Shown here piece after piece: positions 1 through 9,134 of a DNA stretch of 64,000 nucleotides. The notes beneath the pieces were generated by a model that saw only the letters and a list, made by a program, of their open reading frames with translations, made no database searches and was not told the DNA's origin. How positions within the stretch are numbered: the stretch's first letter is position 1; each line of letters opens with the position of its first letter. This stretch comes from Vibrio maritimus (lineage in GTDB: Bacteria; Pseudomonadota; Gammaproteobacteria; Enterobacterales; Vibrionaceae): assembly GCA_003263775.1 (NCBI GenBank), contig JYJJ01000064.1, forward strand, positions 124,001 to 188,000. The letters are read 5' to 3'. Made by a program: the position numbers and the translations under genes.

Positions 1-665
1 ACGAAGAACGTCGTCGTATCTCTCTAGGTCTGAAACAGTGTAAAGCTAACCCATGGCAGTCATTCGCAGAAATGCAAGCTAAGGGCGACAAAGTTACTGG
101 TAAGATCAAGTCTATCACTGACTTTGGTATCTTCATCGGTCTAGAAGGCGGCATCGACGGTCTAGTTCACCTATCTGACATTTCTTGGAATGTTGCTGGT
201 GAAGAAGCAGTTCGTGAGTACAAGAAAGGTGACGAGATCTCTGCAGTTGTTCTAGCTGTAGACGCTGAGCGTGAGCGTATCTCTCTAGGCGTTAAGCAAA
301 TGGAAAATGACCCATTCAATGCTTACGTTGCAGACACTAAGAAAGGTGCTCTAGTTAACGGTACTGTTACTGCAGTTGACGCTAAAGGTGCTACTATCGA
401 ACTAGAAGAAGGTGTAGAAGGTTACATCCGTGCTTCTGAAGTATCACGTGACCGCGTTGAAGATGCGTCTCTAATCCTAAGCGTTGGCGACAGCGTTGAA
501 GCGAAGTTCACAGGTGTTGACCGTAAGAACCGCGTAATCAACCTATCTGTTAAAGCTAAGGATGAAGCTGAAGAGCAAGAAGCAATGGCTTCACTGAACA
601 AGCAAGAAGAAGGCGCGTTCGGTAATGCTATGGCTGACGCATTCAAAGCTGCTAAAGGCGAATAA
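1..665 (+). CDS. rpsA: 30S ribosomal protein S1, C-terminal part (5' end outside window)
   Basis: S1 is the large mRNA-binding protein of the small ribosomal subunit. It is built of repeated S1/OB-fold RNA-binding domains and is needed to start translation on most mRNAs. The reading frame is open from base 3 with no start in the window, so only about the last 220 residues are present. Two complete S1 repeats are visible, each with the GxVxxI...GIF...G(V/I)(D/E)G pattern (for example KSITDFGIFIGLEGGIDGL), followed by an acidic, Ala/Lys-rich tail. Codon use is strongly biased, as expected for a ribosomal protein. The downstream neighbour is ihfB, as in Escherichia and Vibrio, and a strong terminator separates them. 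Confidence 0.97.
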   Translation, partial: EERRRISLGLKQCKANPWQSFAEMQAKGDKVTGKIKSITDFGIFIGLEGGIDGLVHLSDISWNVAGEEAVREYKKGDEISAVVLAVDAERERISLGVKQMENDPFNAYVADTKKGALVNGTVTAVDAKGATIELEEGVEGYIRASEVSRDRVEDASLILSVGDSVEAKFTGVDRKNRVINLSVKAKDEAEEQEAMASLNKQEEGAFGNAMADAFKAAKGE

Positions 666-680
666 TTTACGCCATTAGAG

Positions 681-710
681 AAAAAGGAGCCGTAAGGCTC
701 CTTTTTTTTG
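681..710 (+). terminator. Rho-independent terminator of rpsA
   Basis: A short GC-rich hairpin (AAGGAGCC, loop, GGCTCCTT) is followed directly by a run of eight T. It lies 16 bases after the rpsA stop codon. Confidence 0.9.
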
Positions 711-860
711 TTTTTATCTTTGCGAAATTTAGACTATTATCAATTTATACAGGCAGTTAGTGCATTGTTGATGTAGAATATATGTAGACCGCTGTCCGCT
801 GTAGTATGAGACATCGAAGATAGAGACACTAAAGATTAAGAGTAACGAGGGTAACTACCT

Positions 861-1145
861 ATGACTAAGTCTGAACTGATAGAAAGACTCTGCGCGGAGC
901 AAACTCACTTATCCGCAAAGGAAATTGAAGATGCGGTAAAAGATATTTTGGAACATATGGCCTCTACACTGGAAAGTGGCGACCGTATTGAAATCCGCGG
1001 TTTTGGTAGTTTCTCGCTTCACTACCGCGAGCCTCGAGTTGGGCGTAATCCTAAAACGGGTGATAAAGTGGAGCTAGAAGGTAAGTACGTTCCACACTTT
1101 AAGCCAGGTAAAGAGCTTCGTGAGCGTGTGAACGACAGTCTATAG
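861..1145 (+). CDS. ihfB: Integration host factor beta subunit
   Basis: IHF-beta pairs with IHF-alpha (himA/ihfA, not in this window) to form a sequence-specific DNA-bending nucleoid protein used in recombination, replication and sigma-54 transcription. The 94-residue length is typical. The sequence carries the HU/IHF fold, with the beta-arm core [19 protein letters not shown] followed by KTG. The RNPKTG loop holds the proline that intercalates into the minor groove. The start is the first ATG after a purine-rich stretch (AACGAGGG). It lies alone between rpsA and lapA, the conserved gamma-proteobacterial order. Confidence 0.97.
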
Positions 1146-1161
1146 AGCTTCTATCTTGATG

Positions 1162-1190
1162 AAACGGCATACTTTTTTAGTGTGCGTTTT
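1162..1190 (+). terminator. Probable terminator after ihfB
   Basis: An imperfect hairpin (AACGGCATAC ... GTGTGCGTT, one bulged base) ends in TTTT 17-45 bases after the ihfB stop. It is weaker than the other terminators in the window. Confidence 0.45.
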
Positions 1191-1350
1191 ACGTTTAGGC
1201 GAGTGGCATTGATGAGGTTCACTTGCTGGGTAAAGAATAGGCTAGTTGCTCTAAATATCACTTAGATTATCAAGATAATTGCCTAAGACCATGGTGTGCC
1301 GAGGCAAATTCCTGCATAATCGAGCTATCCAATAACTGTGGCACGAGCAT

Positions 1351-1632
1351 ATGAAGATTCTAAAAATAATTGTACTCATCGCATTGTTCCTGGTAACCCT
1401 AGCGCTGGGTTCTCAAAACCAGGAAGTGGTAACCTTCAACTACTTGTTAGCGCAAGGTGATTTCCATCTCTCGACGCTGCTTGGCAGTGTATTTGTGGTT
1501 GGCTTCGTGGTTGCTTGGTTAATTTTTGGTAGCTTACACCTGAAGTCTCAAATGACGGTGCGTAAGCTAAAGAAGCAGCTGGCTAAACAGACGCCTTCTG
1601 AATCAAAAGAAGTCGCGACTACCAGCAATTAA
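1351..1632 (+). CDS. lapA: Lipopolysaccharide assembly protein A
   Basis: LapA is a small inner-membrane protein (formerly YciS, DUF1049). Together with LapB it helps set LpxC turnover and so lipopolysaccharide synthesis. The 93-residue protein has two hydrophobic helices (about residues 3-20 and 42-63) separated by a short polar loop, and a basic cytoplasmic tail (RKLKKQLAKQ). This is the standard topology of the family. It lies 30 bases upstream of lapB and is very probably co-transcribed with it. Confidence 0.9.
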   Translation: MKILKIIVLIALFLVTLALGSQNQEVVTFNYLLAQGDFHLSTLLGSVFVVGFVVAWLIFGSLHLKSQMTVRKLKKQLAKQTPSESKEVATTSN

Positions 1633-1662
1633 TGAGATAAAGGGTTAAGGTCGATTTAATTA

Positions 1663-2820
1663 ATGCTTGAGCTATTATTCTTGCTTTTGCCTATCGCGGC
1701 GGCCTATGGTTGGTACATGGGTCAGCGCAGCGCTAGGCATGATCGCCAAGAGCAATCGCATCAGATCTCTCGTCAATATATGACGGGCCTTAACCTATTG
1801 TTGTCAGATCAGTCAGACAAAGCGGTCGATCACTTCATCGAACTTCTTCAGGTCGACAACGAAACCATTGATACCCACCTTGCTCTCGGCAATCTATTTC
1901 GCTCCCGTGGTGAAGTTGACCGTGCTATCCGTATTCACCAAAACCTCATCTCTCGATCTGGACTTACCATTGATCAGAAAAACCTCGCCTTGCAGCAGCT
2001 TGCAAAGGACTACATGGTGTCCGGTTTTCTTGACCGAGCTGAGAAAATCTTTGTTCAACTGGTTGATGAGCCCGATCATCGCGAAGCAGCATTAACCCAG
2101 TTGCTTGCCATCTATCAGCAAACAAGTGAGTGGCATAAGGCAATTGAGGTCGCGAATGCGTTGCTGAAAATGGGCAAAAAGCGCATCAGAAGCAGCATTG
2201 CTCATTTTTGGTGTGAGCTTGCCATGATTGAAAAGGCAGATGGCAACACCAACAAGGCTGTTCAGAACTTTAAGAAAGCGCTGGCAGTGGATCCTCGCTG
2301 TGCTCGCGCAAGCATTTCATTGGGTAAGCTCTGCCTCGAAGAGGAAGATTATCCGAAAACCATCTCTTATATGGAGTCGGTACTTGAACAAGATAAGGAT
2401 TTCATTAGTGAAGTCTTACCTACCTTAGCTGAGTGCTATCACCATCTTGGTCAAGAACAAGGTCTAGTAGAGTTCTTGAGAGCCAGTATCGATAAAGGGG
2501 CAGGGGTTTCTGCAGAGCTAATGCTCGCCCAGCTTGTGGCTCAGCATGACGGTACAGAAGCCGCTCAAGCTCTACTAACAAGGCAATTGGTTCGAAGCCC
2601 TACGATGAAAGGTTTCTACCGCTTGATGGACTACCACCTAGCGAACGCGGAAGAAGGTCGAGCCAAAGAAAGCTTGACCACGCTGCAGTCGCTCGTAGGC
2701 GAACAGCTAAAAACAAAACCGCATTATCGATGTCGTAAATGTGGTTTCTCAACCCATTCATTATATTGGCATTGTCCTTCATGTAAGGGATGGGGTACGA
2801 TCAAGCCCATTCGAGGTTAG
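1663..2820 (+). CDS. lapB: Lipopolysaccharide assembly protein B (TPR and rubredoxin-type metal site)
   Basis: LapB (YciM) is a membrane-anchored adaptor. It brings the LpxC deacetylase to the FtsH protease and so limits lipid A synthesis. The 385-residue protein starts with one N-terminal membrane helix (LELLFLLLPIAAAYGWYMG). Tandem tetratricopeptide repeats follow, for example DKAVDHFIELLQVDN and NKAVQNFKKALAVDPRC. It ends in a rubredoxin-like zinc/iron site with two CxxC pairs (CRKCGF and CPSCKGW). Length, order of domains and the lapA neighbour all match the family. Confidence 0.96.
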   Translation: MLELLFLLLPIAAAYGWYMGQRSARHDRQEQSHQISRQYMTGLNLLLSDQSDKAVDHFIELLQVDNETIDTHLALGNLFRSRGEVDRAIRIHQNLISRSGLTIDQKNLALQQLAKDYMVSGFLDRAEKIFVQLVDEPDHREAALTQLLAIYQQTSEWHKAIEVANALLKMGKKRIRSSIAHFWCELAMIEKADGNTNKAVQNFKKALAVDPRCARASISLGKLCLEEEDYPKTISYMESVLEQDKDFISEVLPTLAECYHHLGQEQGLVEFLRASIDKGAGVSAELMLAQLVAQHDGTEAAQALLTRQLVRSPTMKGFYRLMDYHLANAEEGRAKESLTTLQSLVGEQLKTKPHYRCRKCGFSTHSLYWHCPSCKGWGTIKPIRG

Positions 2821-2855
2821 ACGGCGAGTAGCCTAAACCCGAACAGATTTGTAAT

Positions 2856-2880
2856 GCAGCACTTAGGTGCTGCTTTTTTT
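2856..2880 (+). terminator. Terminator between lapB and pyrF
   Basis: A perfect 7-bp stem (GCAGCAC/GTGCTGC) with a TTAG loop is followed by seven T. It lies 20 bases before the pyrF start, so it may end lapAB transcripts or act as a partial read-through point. Confidence 0.85.
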
Positions 2881-2900
2881 GAGTAAAACGAGGAGCGAAA

Positions 2901-3596
2901 ATGATTGACCAAAAAGTGATTGTTGCACTGGACTATGATAACCAAGCCGATGCATTAGCTTTTGTCGATAGAATTGACCCAAGCTCTTGCCGACTGAAGG
3001 TGGGCAAAGAGATGTTCACACTATTTGGTCCTGAGTTCGTAAAAGAGCTGCACAAGCGTGGCTTCTCAGTATTTCTAGATCTTAAGTTTCATGACATTCC
3101 TAACACCTGCTCGAAAGCCGTTCGCGCAGCAGCGGAAATGGGTGTTTGGATGGTAAACGTTCATGCTGGTGGCGGCGAGCGTATGATGACAGCATCTCGC
3201 GAGATCTTAGAGCCTTACGGTAAAGATCGTCCGTTACTTATTGGTGTAACGGTACTGACTAGCATGGAGCAGTCTGATCTAGCAGGTATCGGTATTGATG
3301 TGGCACCTCAAGAACAAGTACTTCGTTTGGCGAATCTAACCAAGAATGCTGGCCTAGACGGTGTAGTTTGTTCGGCGCAAGAAGCAAGCATGCTTAAAAC
3401 AGAGCTAGGTAAAGAGTTCAAACTGGTGACACCAGGCATTCGCCCAGCAGGCGCTGCAGTGGGCGACCAGAAGCGTGTCATGACGCCAGATATGGCAATT
3501 CAAGCGGGTTCAGACTATCTCGTGATTGGCCGCCCAATCACTCAAGCTGAGGATCCTGCTAAGGTTCTTGCTGAGATCAATGCTTCTCTAAGCTAA
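2901..3596 (+). CDS. pyrF: Orotidine 5'-phosphate decarboxylase
   Basis: The enzyme makes UMP from OMP in the last step of de novo pyrimidine synthesis in the cytoplasm. The 231-residue length is usual for the bacterial enzyme. The active-site signature is visible as FLDLKFHDIPNT, containing the catalytic Asp-x-Lys-x-x-Asp set, and the phosphate-binding region appears near the C-terminus as VIGRPIT. A ribosome-binding site (GAGGAG) lies 7 bases before the ATG. It follows lapAB, as in Vibrio and Escherichia. Confidence 0.97.
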   Translation: MIDQKVIVALDYDNQADALAFVDRIDPSSCRLKVGKEMFTLFGPEFVKELHKRGFSVFLDLKFHDIPNTCSKAVRAAAEMGVWMVNVHAGGGERMMTASREILEPYGKDRPLLIGVTVLTSMEQSDLAGIGIDVAPQEQVLRLANLTKNAGLDGVVCSAQEASMLKTELGKEFKLVTPGIRPAGAAVGDQKRVMTPDMAIQAGSDYLVIGRPITQAEDPAKVLAEINASLS

Positions 3597-3630
3597 TCTT
3601 CTCGCTACGTTAGTCGATAAGGTAAAACTA

Positions 3631-3664
3631 AAAATGCCAGAGCTAAACAGCTCTGGCATTTTTG
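3631..3664. terminator. Bidirectional terminator between pyrF and miaE
   Basis: A perfect 12-bp stem (AATGCCAGAGCT/AGCTCTGGCATT) has an A-run on one side and a T-run on the other. It can end transcription from both convergent genes. Confidence 0.9.
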
Positions 3665-3666
3665 TA

Positions 3667-4437
3667 TCAAGCAGGGGTACCGCTGTGAAACTTAAAATCA
3701 GTATCTGGCGAGGAAATCAGTTCAGCTTCCACTTTGCCGAAGTAAGCCACTCTTTCACTGATGTCTTGGCCTGCTACTTGTTCAGCCAAAGTTAAGTAGT
3801 CTTGATAGTGTCGGGCTTCAGAGCGAAGTAGCGACACATAAAACTTCGCGATATCGTCATCCATAAACGGTGCCAGTTTGGCAAATCGTTCACAAGAGCG
3901 CGCTTCGATATACGCCCCAATGATCAGTTTGTCGATAAGTGTATTTGGTTCATGCGTTATCATGTGGCTAAGCAGCCCTTTGGCATAGCGACTCGCTGGT
4001 ATTGGTTCGTAGGGAATGCCTTTCTTCTCCATGATTTCTAACACTTGGTAGAAATGATGTAACTCTTCTTTGATCAGTAGAACCATTTTGTCGATCAAAT
4101 CTTGGCTGTAAGGCGATTCAGATTTAGCAATGATCGACTTAGAAATATTACTTTTGCCTTTCAAAGAAGTCATATCACCAATGTTGCGATACGCAAAGTC
4201 TTCATAGGGCTTGAACCATTCAAATAGTGCTGAGCTGCTTTGTTTATCAACGGCATACTTACGAATTAAATACATTGCAGATTGGCCGGCTTTAAGCTCG
4301 CACAATAGGTGATCAATCAAGATCACTGGTAGGTTTTCTGGGCGTTTAGCTTTTTCTACCCAAGCATCAGGCGTTGAGCAGTGCAAAAACTGATTGATAG
4401 GTTCTAAAATGGCGTCGATTTGAGAAGGACTGATCAT
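3667..4437 (-). CDS. miaE: tRNA-(ms2io6A37) hydroxylase
   Basis: MiaE is a non-haem diiron mono-oxygenase that hydroxylates the isopentenyl side chain of 2-methylthio-N6-isopentenyladenosine at tRNA position 37. Two ExxH metal-binding motifs are visible on helices, EELHH at about residue 125 and EARHY at about residue 207, in an all-helical protein. I place the start at the ATG giving MISPSQIDAIL (256 residues). A GTG start 21 codons further upstream is possible, but that extension would run through a terminator-like hairpin (4462-4485) and overlap the upstream stop codon. The neighbour just upstream on the same strand is a membrane-anchored protein of unknown function. Confidence 0.88.
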   Translation of the reverse strand: MISPSQIDAILEPINQFLHCSTPDAWVEKAKRPENLPVILIDHLLCELKAGQSAMYLIRKYAVDKQSSSALFEWFKPYEDFAYRNIGDMTSLKGKSNISKSIIAKSESPYSQDLIDKMVLLIKEELHHFYQVLEIMEKKGIPYEPIPASRYAKGLLSHMITHEPNTLIDKLIIGAYIEARSCERFAKLAPFMDDDIAKFYVSLLRSEARHYQDYLTLAEQVAGQDISERVAYFGKVEAELISSPDTDFKFHSGTPA

Positions 4438-4461
4438 GGCTATTTTCGTTGTTGTTGAATT

Positions 4462-4485
4462 AAAAAAGGCCGCGTTTGCGACCTT
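4462..4485 (-). terminator. Terminator-like hairpin between the 4494-5255 gene and miaE
   Basis: On the minus strand GGTCGC, loop AAAC, GCGGCC (one G-T wobble) is followed by six T. It starts just after the stop of the upstream gene and ends 24 bases before the miaE ATG. It argues that miaE does not start further upstream. Confidence 0.65.
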
Positions 4486-4493
4486 TGTTAACT

Positions 4494-5255
4494 CTACCAC
4501 TTTTTCTTCTCACCAAACAGCGCATTGATGTCGTCATCTCGTTCACTGTTGGCTTGTTGCTGCTTCTCTTCTGCCTTGGCTTGGCGGGAGTTTTGTAGCT
4601 TGTCTAGCATCTCGGTGAGTTTGTCTTTCGCTTGAATGGAGTAGTTGTCGTTCTTCGAGCTCAGTGCATCAATCCCCTTTTTCAGTAGCTGTGCCGCCGT
4701 ACCGGGCTGTCCTTTTGCCATAGAGTCATGAGCACGTTTGACGACGTTCTCAATGTTGATGCGGATCTGGATCGTTTCAAGGCGCGCATTTTCAACCATA
4801 TAAGATTGCGTATCCATACGTCCTTTGTTGTGCTCAGTGCGAACGGTATCTCGCAAGCGTTTGACCAGTTTTAACATAATGATCGCTTGCTTGTCACTGG
4901 TTGGCACTTTGAACGAGGTGGCTTCACTGCCTTCGTAGTTTTCTTGAAGTTGCTGAATCTGTGTCTTTGCCGCCTCGACGCGTTGCGCCAAGTGTTTATT
5001 CTTAGGATCCAACTCATGCATGTTCGTAACGGCATCTAAAATGCGGTTATGAAGACATAGCATTAGCTCTTTGCTGTATGGCAAGTAGCTCGCACCACTG
5101 ATCAACTCTTCAGTGGCATCAATCAAGGCAACATATCTGGCCGATTCTTGCCTTCTAGTGGCTTCGGCTTTTAGTTTGTATTGCAGCATGATGTTGTAGC
5201 CCAGTACCAAAACCAGCAAAAGGGCGACGAGCGCAATAATTAAACCAATATTCAT
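4494..5255 (-). CDS. Membrane-anchored coiled-coil protein of unknown function
   Basis: I do not recognise a characterised family. The 253-residue protein has a single strong N-terminal membrane helix (IGLIIALVALLLVLVLGYNIML). A long charged, mostly helical region rich in Gln, Lys and Glu follows, likely coiled coil (KTQIQQLQENYEG, KDKLTEMLDKLQNSRQAKAEEKQQ). The C-terminus is short and acidic then basic (DDDINALFGEKKKW). The predicted form is an inner-membrane anchor with a large soluble domain. It is transcribed toward miaE, with a hairpin between them. I believe similar proteins occur next to miaE/cysB in other vibrios, but this is memory rather than something the sequence shows. Confidence 0.8.
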   Translation of the reverse strand: MNIGLIIALVALLLVLVLGYNIMLQYKLKAEATRRQESARYVALIDATEELISGASYLPYSKELMLCLHNRILDAVTNMHELDPKNKHLAQRVEAAKTQIQQLQENYEGSEATSFKVPTSDKQAIIMLKLVKRLRDTVRTEHNKGRMDTQSYMVENARLETIQIRINIENVVKRAHDSMAKGQPGTAAQLLKKGIDALSSKNDNYSIQAKDKLTEMLDKLQNSRQAKAEEKQQQANSERDDDINALFGEKKKW

Positions 5256-5518
5256 AACGTTTTGTATCTACAATGAGTTCCCTACAGTCTAGTGAGACAG
5301 GATACACCAAAGGCTAACTGACCAACACTGCAAAGTTGTTGAATTGGTCATAATCCGAGGAAAACGTGGAAACTTTCTGGACGGGTTTGAGAGGTAGAAC
5401 AATTCCTATCCAAAAAAACTGTTAATCTGTTTAGTAATTCGTTATAACTATTGATTATATGCTTAGGCTGGCGGTGGTGAGCTGAGCCGAAAATTTTGAC
5501 AAGGATGAAGACGAGCAG

Positions 5519-6493
5519 ATGAAGTTACAGCAGTTAAAGTACATTGTCGAGGTGGTGAACCATAATCTAAATGTGTCCGCGACCGCAGAAAGTCTCTATA
5601 CCTCTCAGCCTGGTATCAGTAAACAAGTTCGCTTGTTGGAAGACGAATTAGGGATCCAAATCTTTGAGCGTAGCGGTAAGCATTTAACTCAGGTGACCAA
5701 CGCCGGTGAAGATATCGTTCGAATCTCTCAAGAAATTCTGTCTCGAGTGGAAAGTATCAAAGCCGTAGCAGGAGAGCATACCCATCCTGAAATGGGCACA
5801 TTGAACATTTCAACCACGCACACACAGGCTCGCTACGCGCTTCCTGAAGTCATTAAAGGATTCACAGCTCGTTACCCGAAAGTATCGCTGCATATGCATC
5901 AGGGCACGCCATCGCAAATGTCAGAAGCGATTGCGAAAGGCACGGCAAACTTTGCGATCGCTACAGAAGCGCTCCATCTTTACCAAGATGCGATCATGCT
6001 ACCTTGTTATCACTGGAACCGCTCTATTGTGGTGCCAAAAGACCACCCACTTGCGCAAAAAGACCACGTAACGATTGAAGATCTAGCCGCCTATTCTTTG
6101 GTGACTTACGTATTTGGCTTTACTGGACGCTCAGAGCTCGATACTGCATTTAATAAAGTAGGACTGACACCAAAAGTTGTCTTTACAGCAACGGATGCGG
6201 ATGTAATCAAGACTTACGTACGTATGGGTATCGGTGTGGGTGTTATTGCCAGTATGGCGATGGATGATTCTCAAGATACTGACCTTGTTGCTATTGACGC
6301 TAGTCATATCTTTGGAGCGAGCACCACAAGCATTGGGTTTAGAAAAGGTACCTTCTTGCGCTCTTACATGTACGATTTCATGGAGCGATTTGCTCCTCAT
6401 TTAACTCGTCCAGTGGTGGAGCAGGCGATTTCACTTAAGTCGAACACCGAAATTGAAGAGATGTTCAGAGATATCGAATTGCCGATTCGATAG
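5519..6493 (+). CDS. cysB: LysR-type transcriptional regulator of cysteine biosynthesis
   Basis: CysB activates sulfate uptake and the cysteine regulon in response to N-acetylserine or O-acetylserine and represses its own gene. The 324-residue length is exact for CysB. The N-terminal winged helix-turn-helix is clear (SATAESLYTSQPGISKQV, then EDELGIQIFERSGKHL). It opens with MKLQQLKYIVEVVNHN, which is diagnostic for CysB among LysR proteins. The periplasmic-binding-protein-like effector domain follows. It stands alone, with about 260 bases of upstream non-coding DNA that should hold its promoter. Confidence 0.96.
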   Translation: MKLQQLKYIVEVVNHNLNVSATAESLYTSQPGISKQVRLLEDELGIQIFERSGKHLTQVTNAGEDIVRISQEILSRVESIKAVAGEHTHPEMGTLNISTTHTQARYALPEVIKGFTARYPKVSLHMHQGTPSQMSEAIAKGTANFAIATEALHLYQDAIMLPCYHWNRSIVVPKDHPLAQKDHVTIEDLAAYSLVTYVFGFTGRSELDTAFNKVGLTPKVVFTATDADVIKTYVRMGIGVGVIASMAMDDSQDTDLVAIDASHIFGASTTSIGFRKGTFLRSYMYDFMERFAPHLTRPVVEQAISLKSNTEIEEMFRDIELPIR

Positions 6494-6570
6494 CACAAAG
6501 TACTTTTGTTAGTACTCACTTCCCCCTACAATCCATGCAGTTTCGCATTGCCTGAAGAATAGGGGGAAAT

Positions 6571-7766
6571 GTGCGCCAGCAATTTGACCAACTTACCGCC
6601 ATACTCAAAGCCTACCAAGATTATTGGCGGCATGATTCCTTTATTCAAATAGTCAGTGATCAGCTTCCTTGGCAATCACAGCATCCAGCTTTGGCTGATT
6701 GGCTTTCTCAATGCTCTCCCGAACACATCCAAATCTTAAAACAGTCTCCTTCGCAGTGCGCAGAGGCGCTTAGCTCGTACATACCTGAGTTACATGCGCT
6801 TCAGAAGGCGGCTGTGATCGATTCGATAGGCGAAGCTCCTCATTTAACTCTTTCCCGTGGCCTTGATTCTGGCGTACCAGGACGCAAGCTGGAACAAATT
6901 CGCCAAATGGGCTCTGCATGCATTCACAACCATCATGGAAGCGAGTGGTTAGAGTGGTGCTCTGGTAAAGGATTTCTTGGGCGCATTCTTTCCTCCCAAA
7001 CCGAGCAGAAGGTGACGAGTTTTGAGTATCAGCAAGCCCTTTGTGATGCAGGGCAACACGAGGCTGACAGACGGGGTTTAAGCATGCAGTTCGTACAAGG
7101 TGATGCATTTGATGAGAGCTCAAAACAGGTATTCAATGCCAATCAACATGCGGTGGCATTGCATGCATGTGGTGATCTGCATGTCACGTTGATTCAGCGT
7201 GCGGTAGATGCCAAGCTTCCAGCACTCACTTTTTCACCTTGTTGCTATCACTTAATTCAAAACGAACATTACCAACCACTATCTGAGCTAGGTAGCAAGC
7301 CGAACTTTCATTAACGAAGCAAGAGCTACGCATTCCCCTTCAGGAAACCGTCACAGGTGGTGAACGAGTGAAACGTCACAGAGAACAAGAGATGGTGTTT
7401 AGGCTTGGCTTTGATGCACTCTGCCAGCAGAATCAGGTAACCGAGGGATATGAGCCGGTACCGAGTATTAAAAAGTCGCAGCTTTCCGATGGATTTGAGC
7501 ATTTCTGTCATTGGGCTGCGGCGCAGAAGTCACTCACTTTACCTCAGGTTGGTTTCGAGCACTATGAGCAGGTGGGGCAGGCGCGCTTTTGGAAAATGGA
7601 AGCTCTGAGCTTGGTGCAAAGTGTGTTTCGCCGTCCACTTGAGGTGTGGCTCGCACTGGACAAAGCCTTGTATTTAGAGTCTCACGGCTATCAGGTGAGC
7701 TTGTCGACCTTTTGTGATACCGCCACGACTCCGCGCAATCTACTGCTGCACGCGTTCAAGTCATAG
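6571..7766 (+). CDS. SAM-dependent methyltransferase (Methyltransf_32-like), one frameshift
   Basis: The N-terminal frame ends early at 7312-7314 and the C-terminal frame resumes with SLTKQELRIPLQETVTGG. Adding one base at about 7300 (AAGCC read as AAGGCC) joins them into 398 residues. A class I SAM-binding motif is visible (EWLEWCSGKGFLGR). Later the motif HACGDLH and FSPCCYH match the NPPF/(D)PPY-like active site seen in the Methyltransf_32 family, whose bacterial members have no firmly assigned substrate. It lies between cysB and ald on the opposite strand to ald. The frameshift looks like a sequence-level error (see findings). Confidence 0.8.
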
Positions 7767-7791
7767 TATTAGCTAAGCGTAAACGTAGGCA

Positions 7792-7820
7792 CAAAAAAAC
7801 GGCTATAAGCCCGTTTTTTA
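7792..7820. terminator. Bidirectional terminator between the methyltransferase and ald
   Basis: A stem ACGG/CCGT extended by a bulged C and two more pairs is flanked by an A-run and a T-run, between two convergent genes. Confidence 0.7.
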
Positions 7821-7853
7821 ATTTGGATGTCGTTCTTTGTGATTAGAGAACGA

Positions 7854-8978
7854 TTAATTGAACATCGCAATCGCCGTTGCTGGCTCAACGTATTCTAAGT
7901 CAAAGCTTTCAGCCACTTCTTTACAAGTTACTTTGCCGTGAATTACGTTTAGACCATCTAGGAAGCCTTTGTCTTCAGTCAGTGCTTGCTGGTAGCCTTT
8001 GTTCGCGAGCTTGATGATGTATGGTAACGTCGCGTTGTTCAGTGCAAACGTAGAAGTACGAGCAACCGCACCTGGCATGTTAGCAACACAGTAGTGAACC
8101 ACGTCATCAACGATGTAAGTTGGTTCAGCGTGTGTTGTCGCATGAGAGGTCTCAAAGCAACCGCCTTGGTCGATAGCAACGTCTACCACTGCCGCACCTG
8201 GTTTCATCTTAGCGATGTGTTCTTTGGTGACCAGCTTCGGCGCTGCAGCACCTGGGACTAAAACTGCACCGATTACGAGATCTGCTTCTAGAACATGCTT
8301 CTCAAGTGCGTCTTCTGTAGAATAAACAACTTTTGCGCGGCCCTGGAATTCTTCATCCAAAACGCGTAATGTATCAATATTGCGGTCGAGGATTGTGACG
8401 TCTGCACGCATACCAACAGCCATGCGAGCAGCGTTAGAGCCAACTACACCGCCACCAACGACGACGACTTTTGCCGGTTCAACACCTGGTACACCACCAA
8501 GTAGTAGACCGCGTCCACCATTGGACTTTTCGAGTGTTTGTGCACCAGCCTGTATAGACATTCGCCCAGCGACCTCTGACATTGGTGCTAGTAGTGGCAA
8601 ACGACCCATATTATCTGTTACAGTCTCATAGGCAATGCAGACAGCTTTGCTTTTGATTAGCTCTTCAGTTTGTGGAAAATCTGGTGCTAGATGGAGATAC
8701 GTGAATAAAATTTGTCCTTCACGTAGCATAGCACGCTCGACAGCTTGGGGTTCTTTGACCTTTACAATCATCTCTGCTTTCGCGAAGACGTCTGCAGCGG
8801 TAGGAAGAATGGATGCGCCTACAGCGATGTAATCATCGTCTGAAAAACCAATACCAGAGCCTGCGTTAGTTTCAACGTAAACCTCATGGCCGTGTGAGAT
8901 TAGCTCTCTAACGCTCGCTGGGACCATACCAACACGGTATTCGTGGTTTTTGATTTCCTTAGGTACGCCAATTATCAT
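7854..8978 (-). CDS. ald: Alanine dehydrogenase
   Basis: The enzyme interconverts L-alanine and pyruvate plus ammonia with NAD(H). The protein is 374 residues, the normal length. It opens with MIIGVPKEIKNHEYRVG, the hallmark N-terminus with the substrate-binding Arg and Lys. A Rossmann NAD-binding motif VVVGGGVVGSNAA lies at about residue 170, and the HYCVANMPGAVARTST region is near the C-terminus. It is divergent from lrp across a 156-base AT-rich region, an arrangement that suggests Lrp control of ald as known in several bacteria. That link is inferred here. Confidence 0.97.
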   Translation of the reverse strand: MIIGVPKEIKNHEYRVGMVPASVRELISHGHEVYVETNAGSGIGFSDDDYIAVGASILPTAADVFAKAEMIVKVKEPQAVERAMLREGQILFTYLHLAPDFPQTEELIKSKAVCIAYETVTDNMGRLPLLAPMSEVAGRMSIQAGAQTLEKSNGGRGLLLGGVPGVEPAKVVVVGGGVVGSNAARMAVGMRADVTILDRNIDTLRVLDEEFQGRAKVVYSTEDALEKHVLEADLVIGAVLVPGAAAPKLVTKEHIAKMKPGAAVVDVAIDQGGCFETSHATTHAEPTYIVDDVVHYCVANMPGAVARTSTFALNNATLPYIIKLANKGYQQALTEDKGFLDGLNVIHGKVTCKEVAESFDLEYVEPATAIAMFN

Positions 8979-9134
8979 CCTGACTCCTCATTATATTGTG
9001 GTTGTATTAACTGTTTGTAGGGTGTTATTGTCGAATTAATATCTAGTATAGAAGCTAATGAACAAAATTTGATACTGTATATTACAGAGTTGTAGTATAT
9101 TTTTTTGCAAGGAAGTAACAAGGTGGAATAAAAA

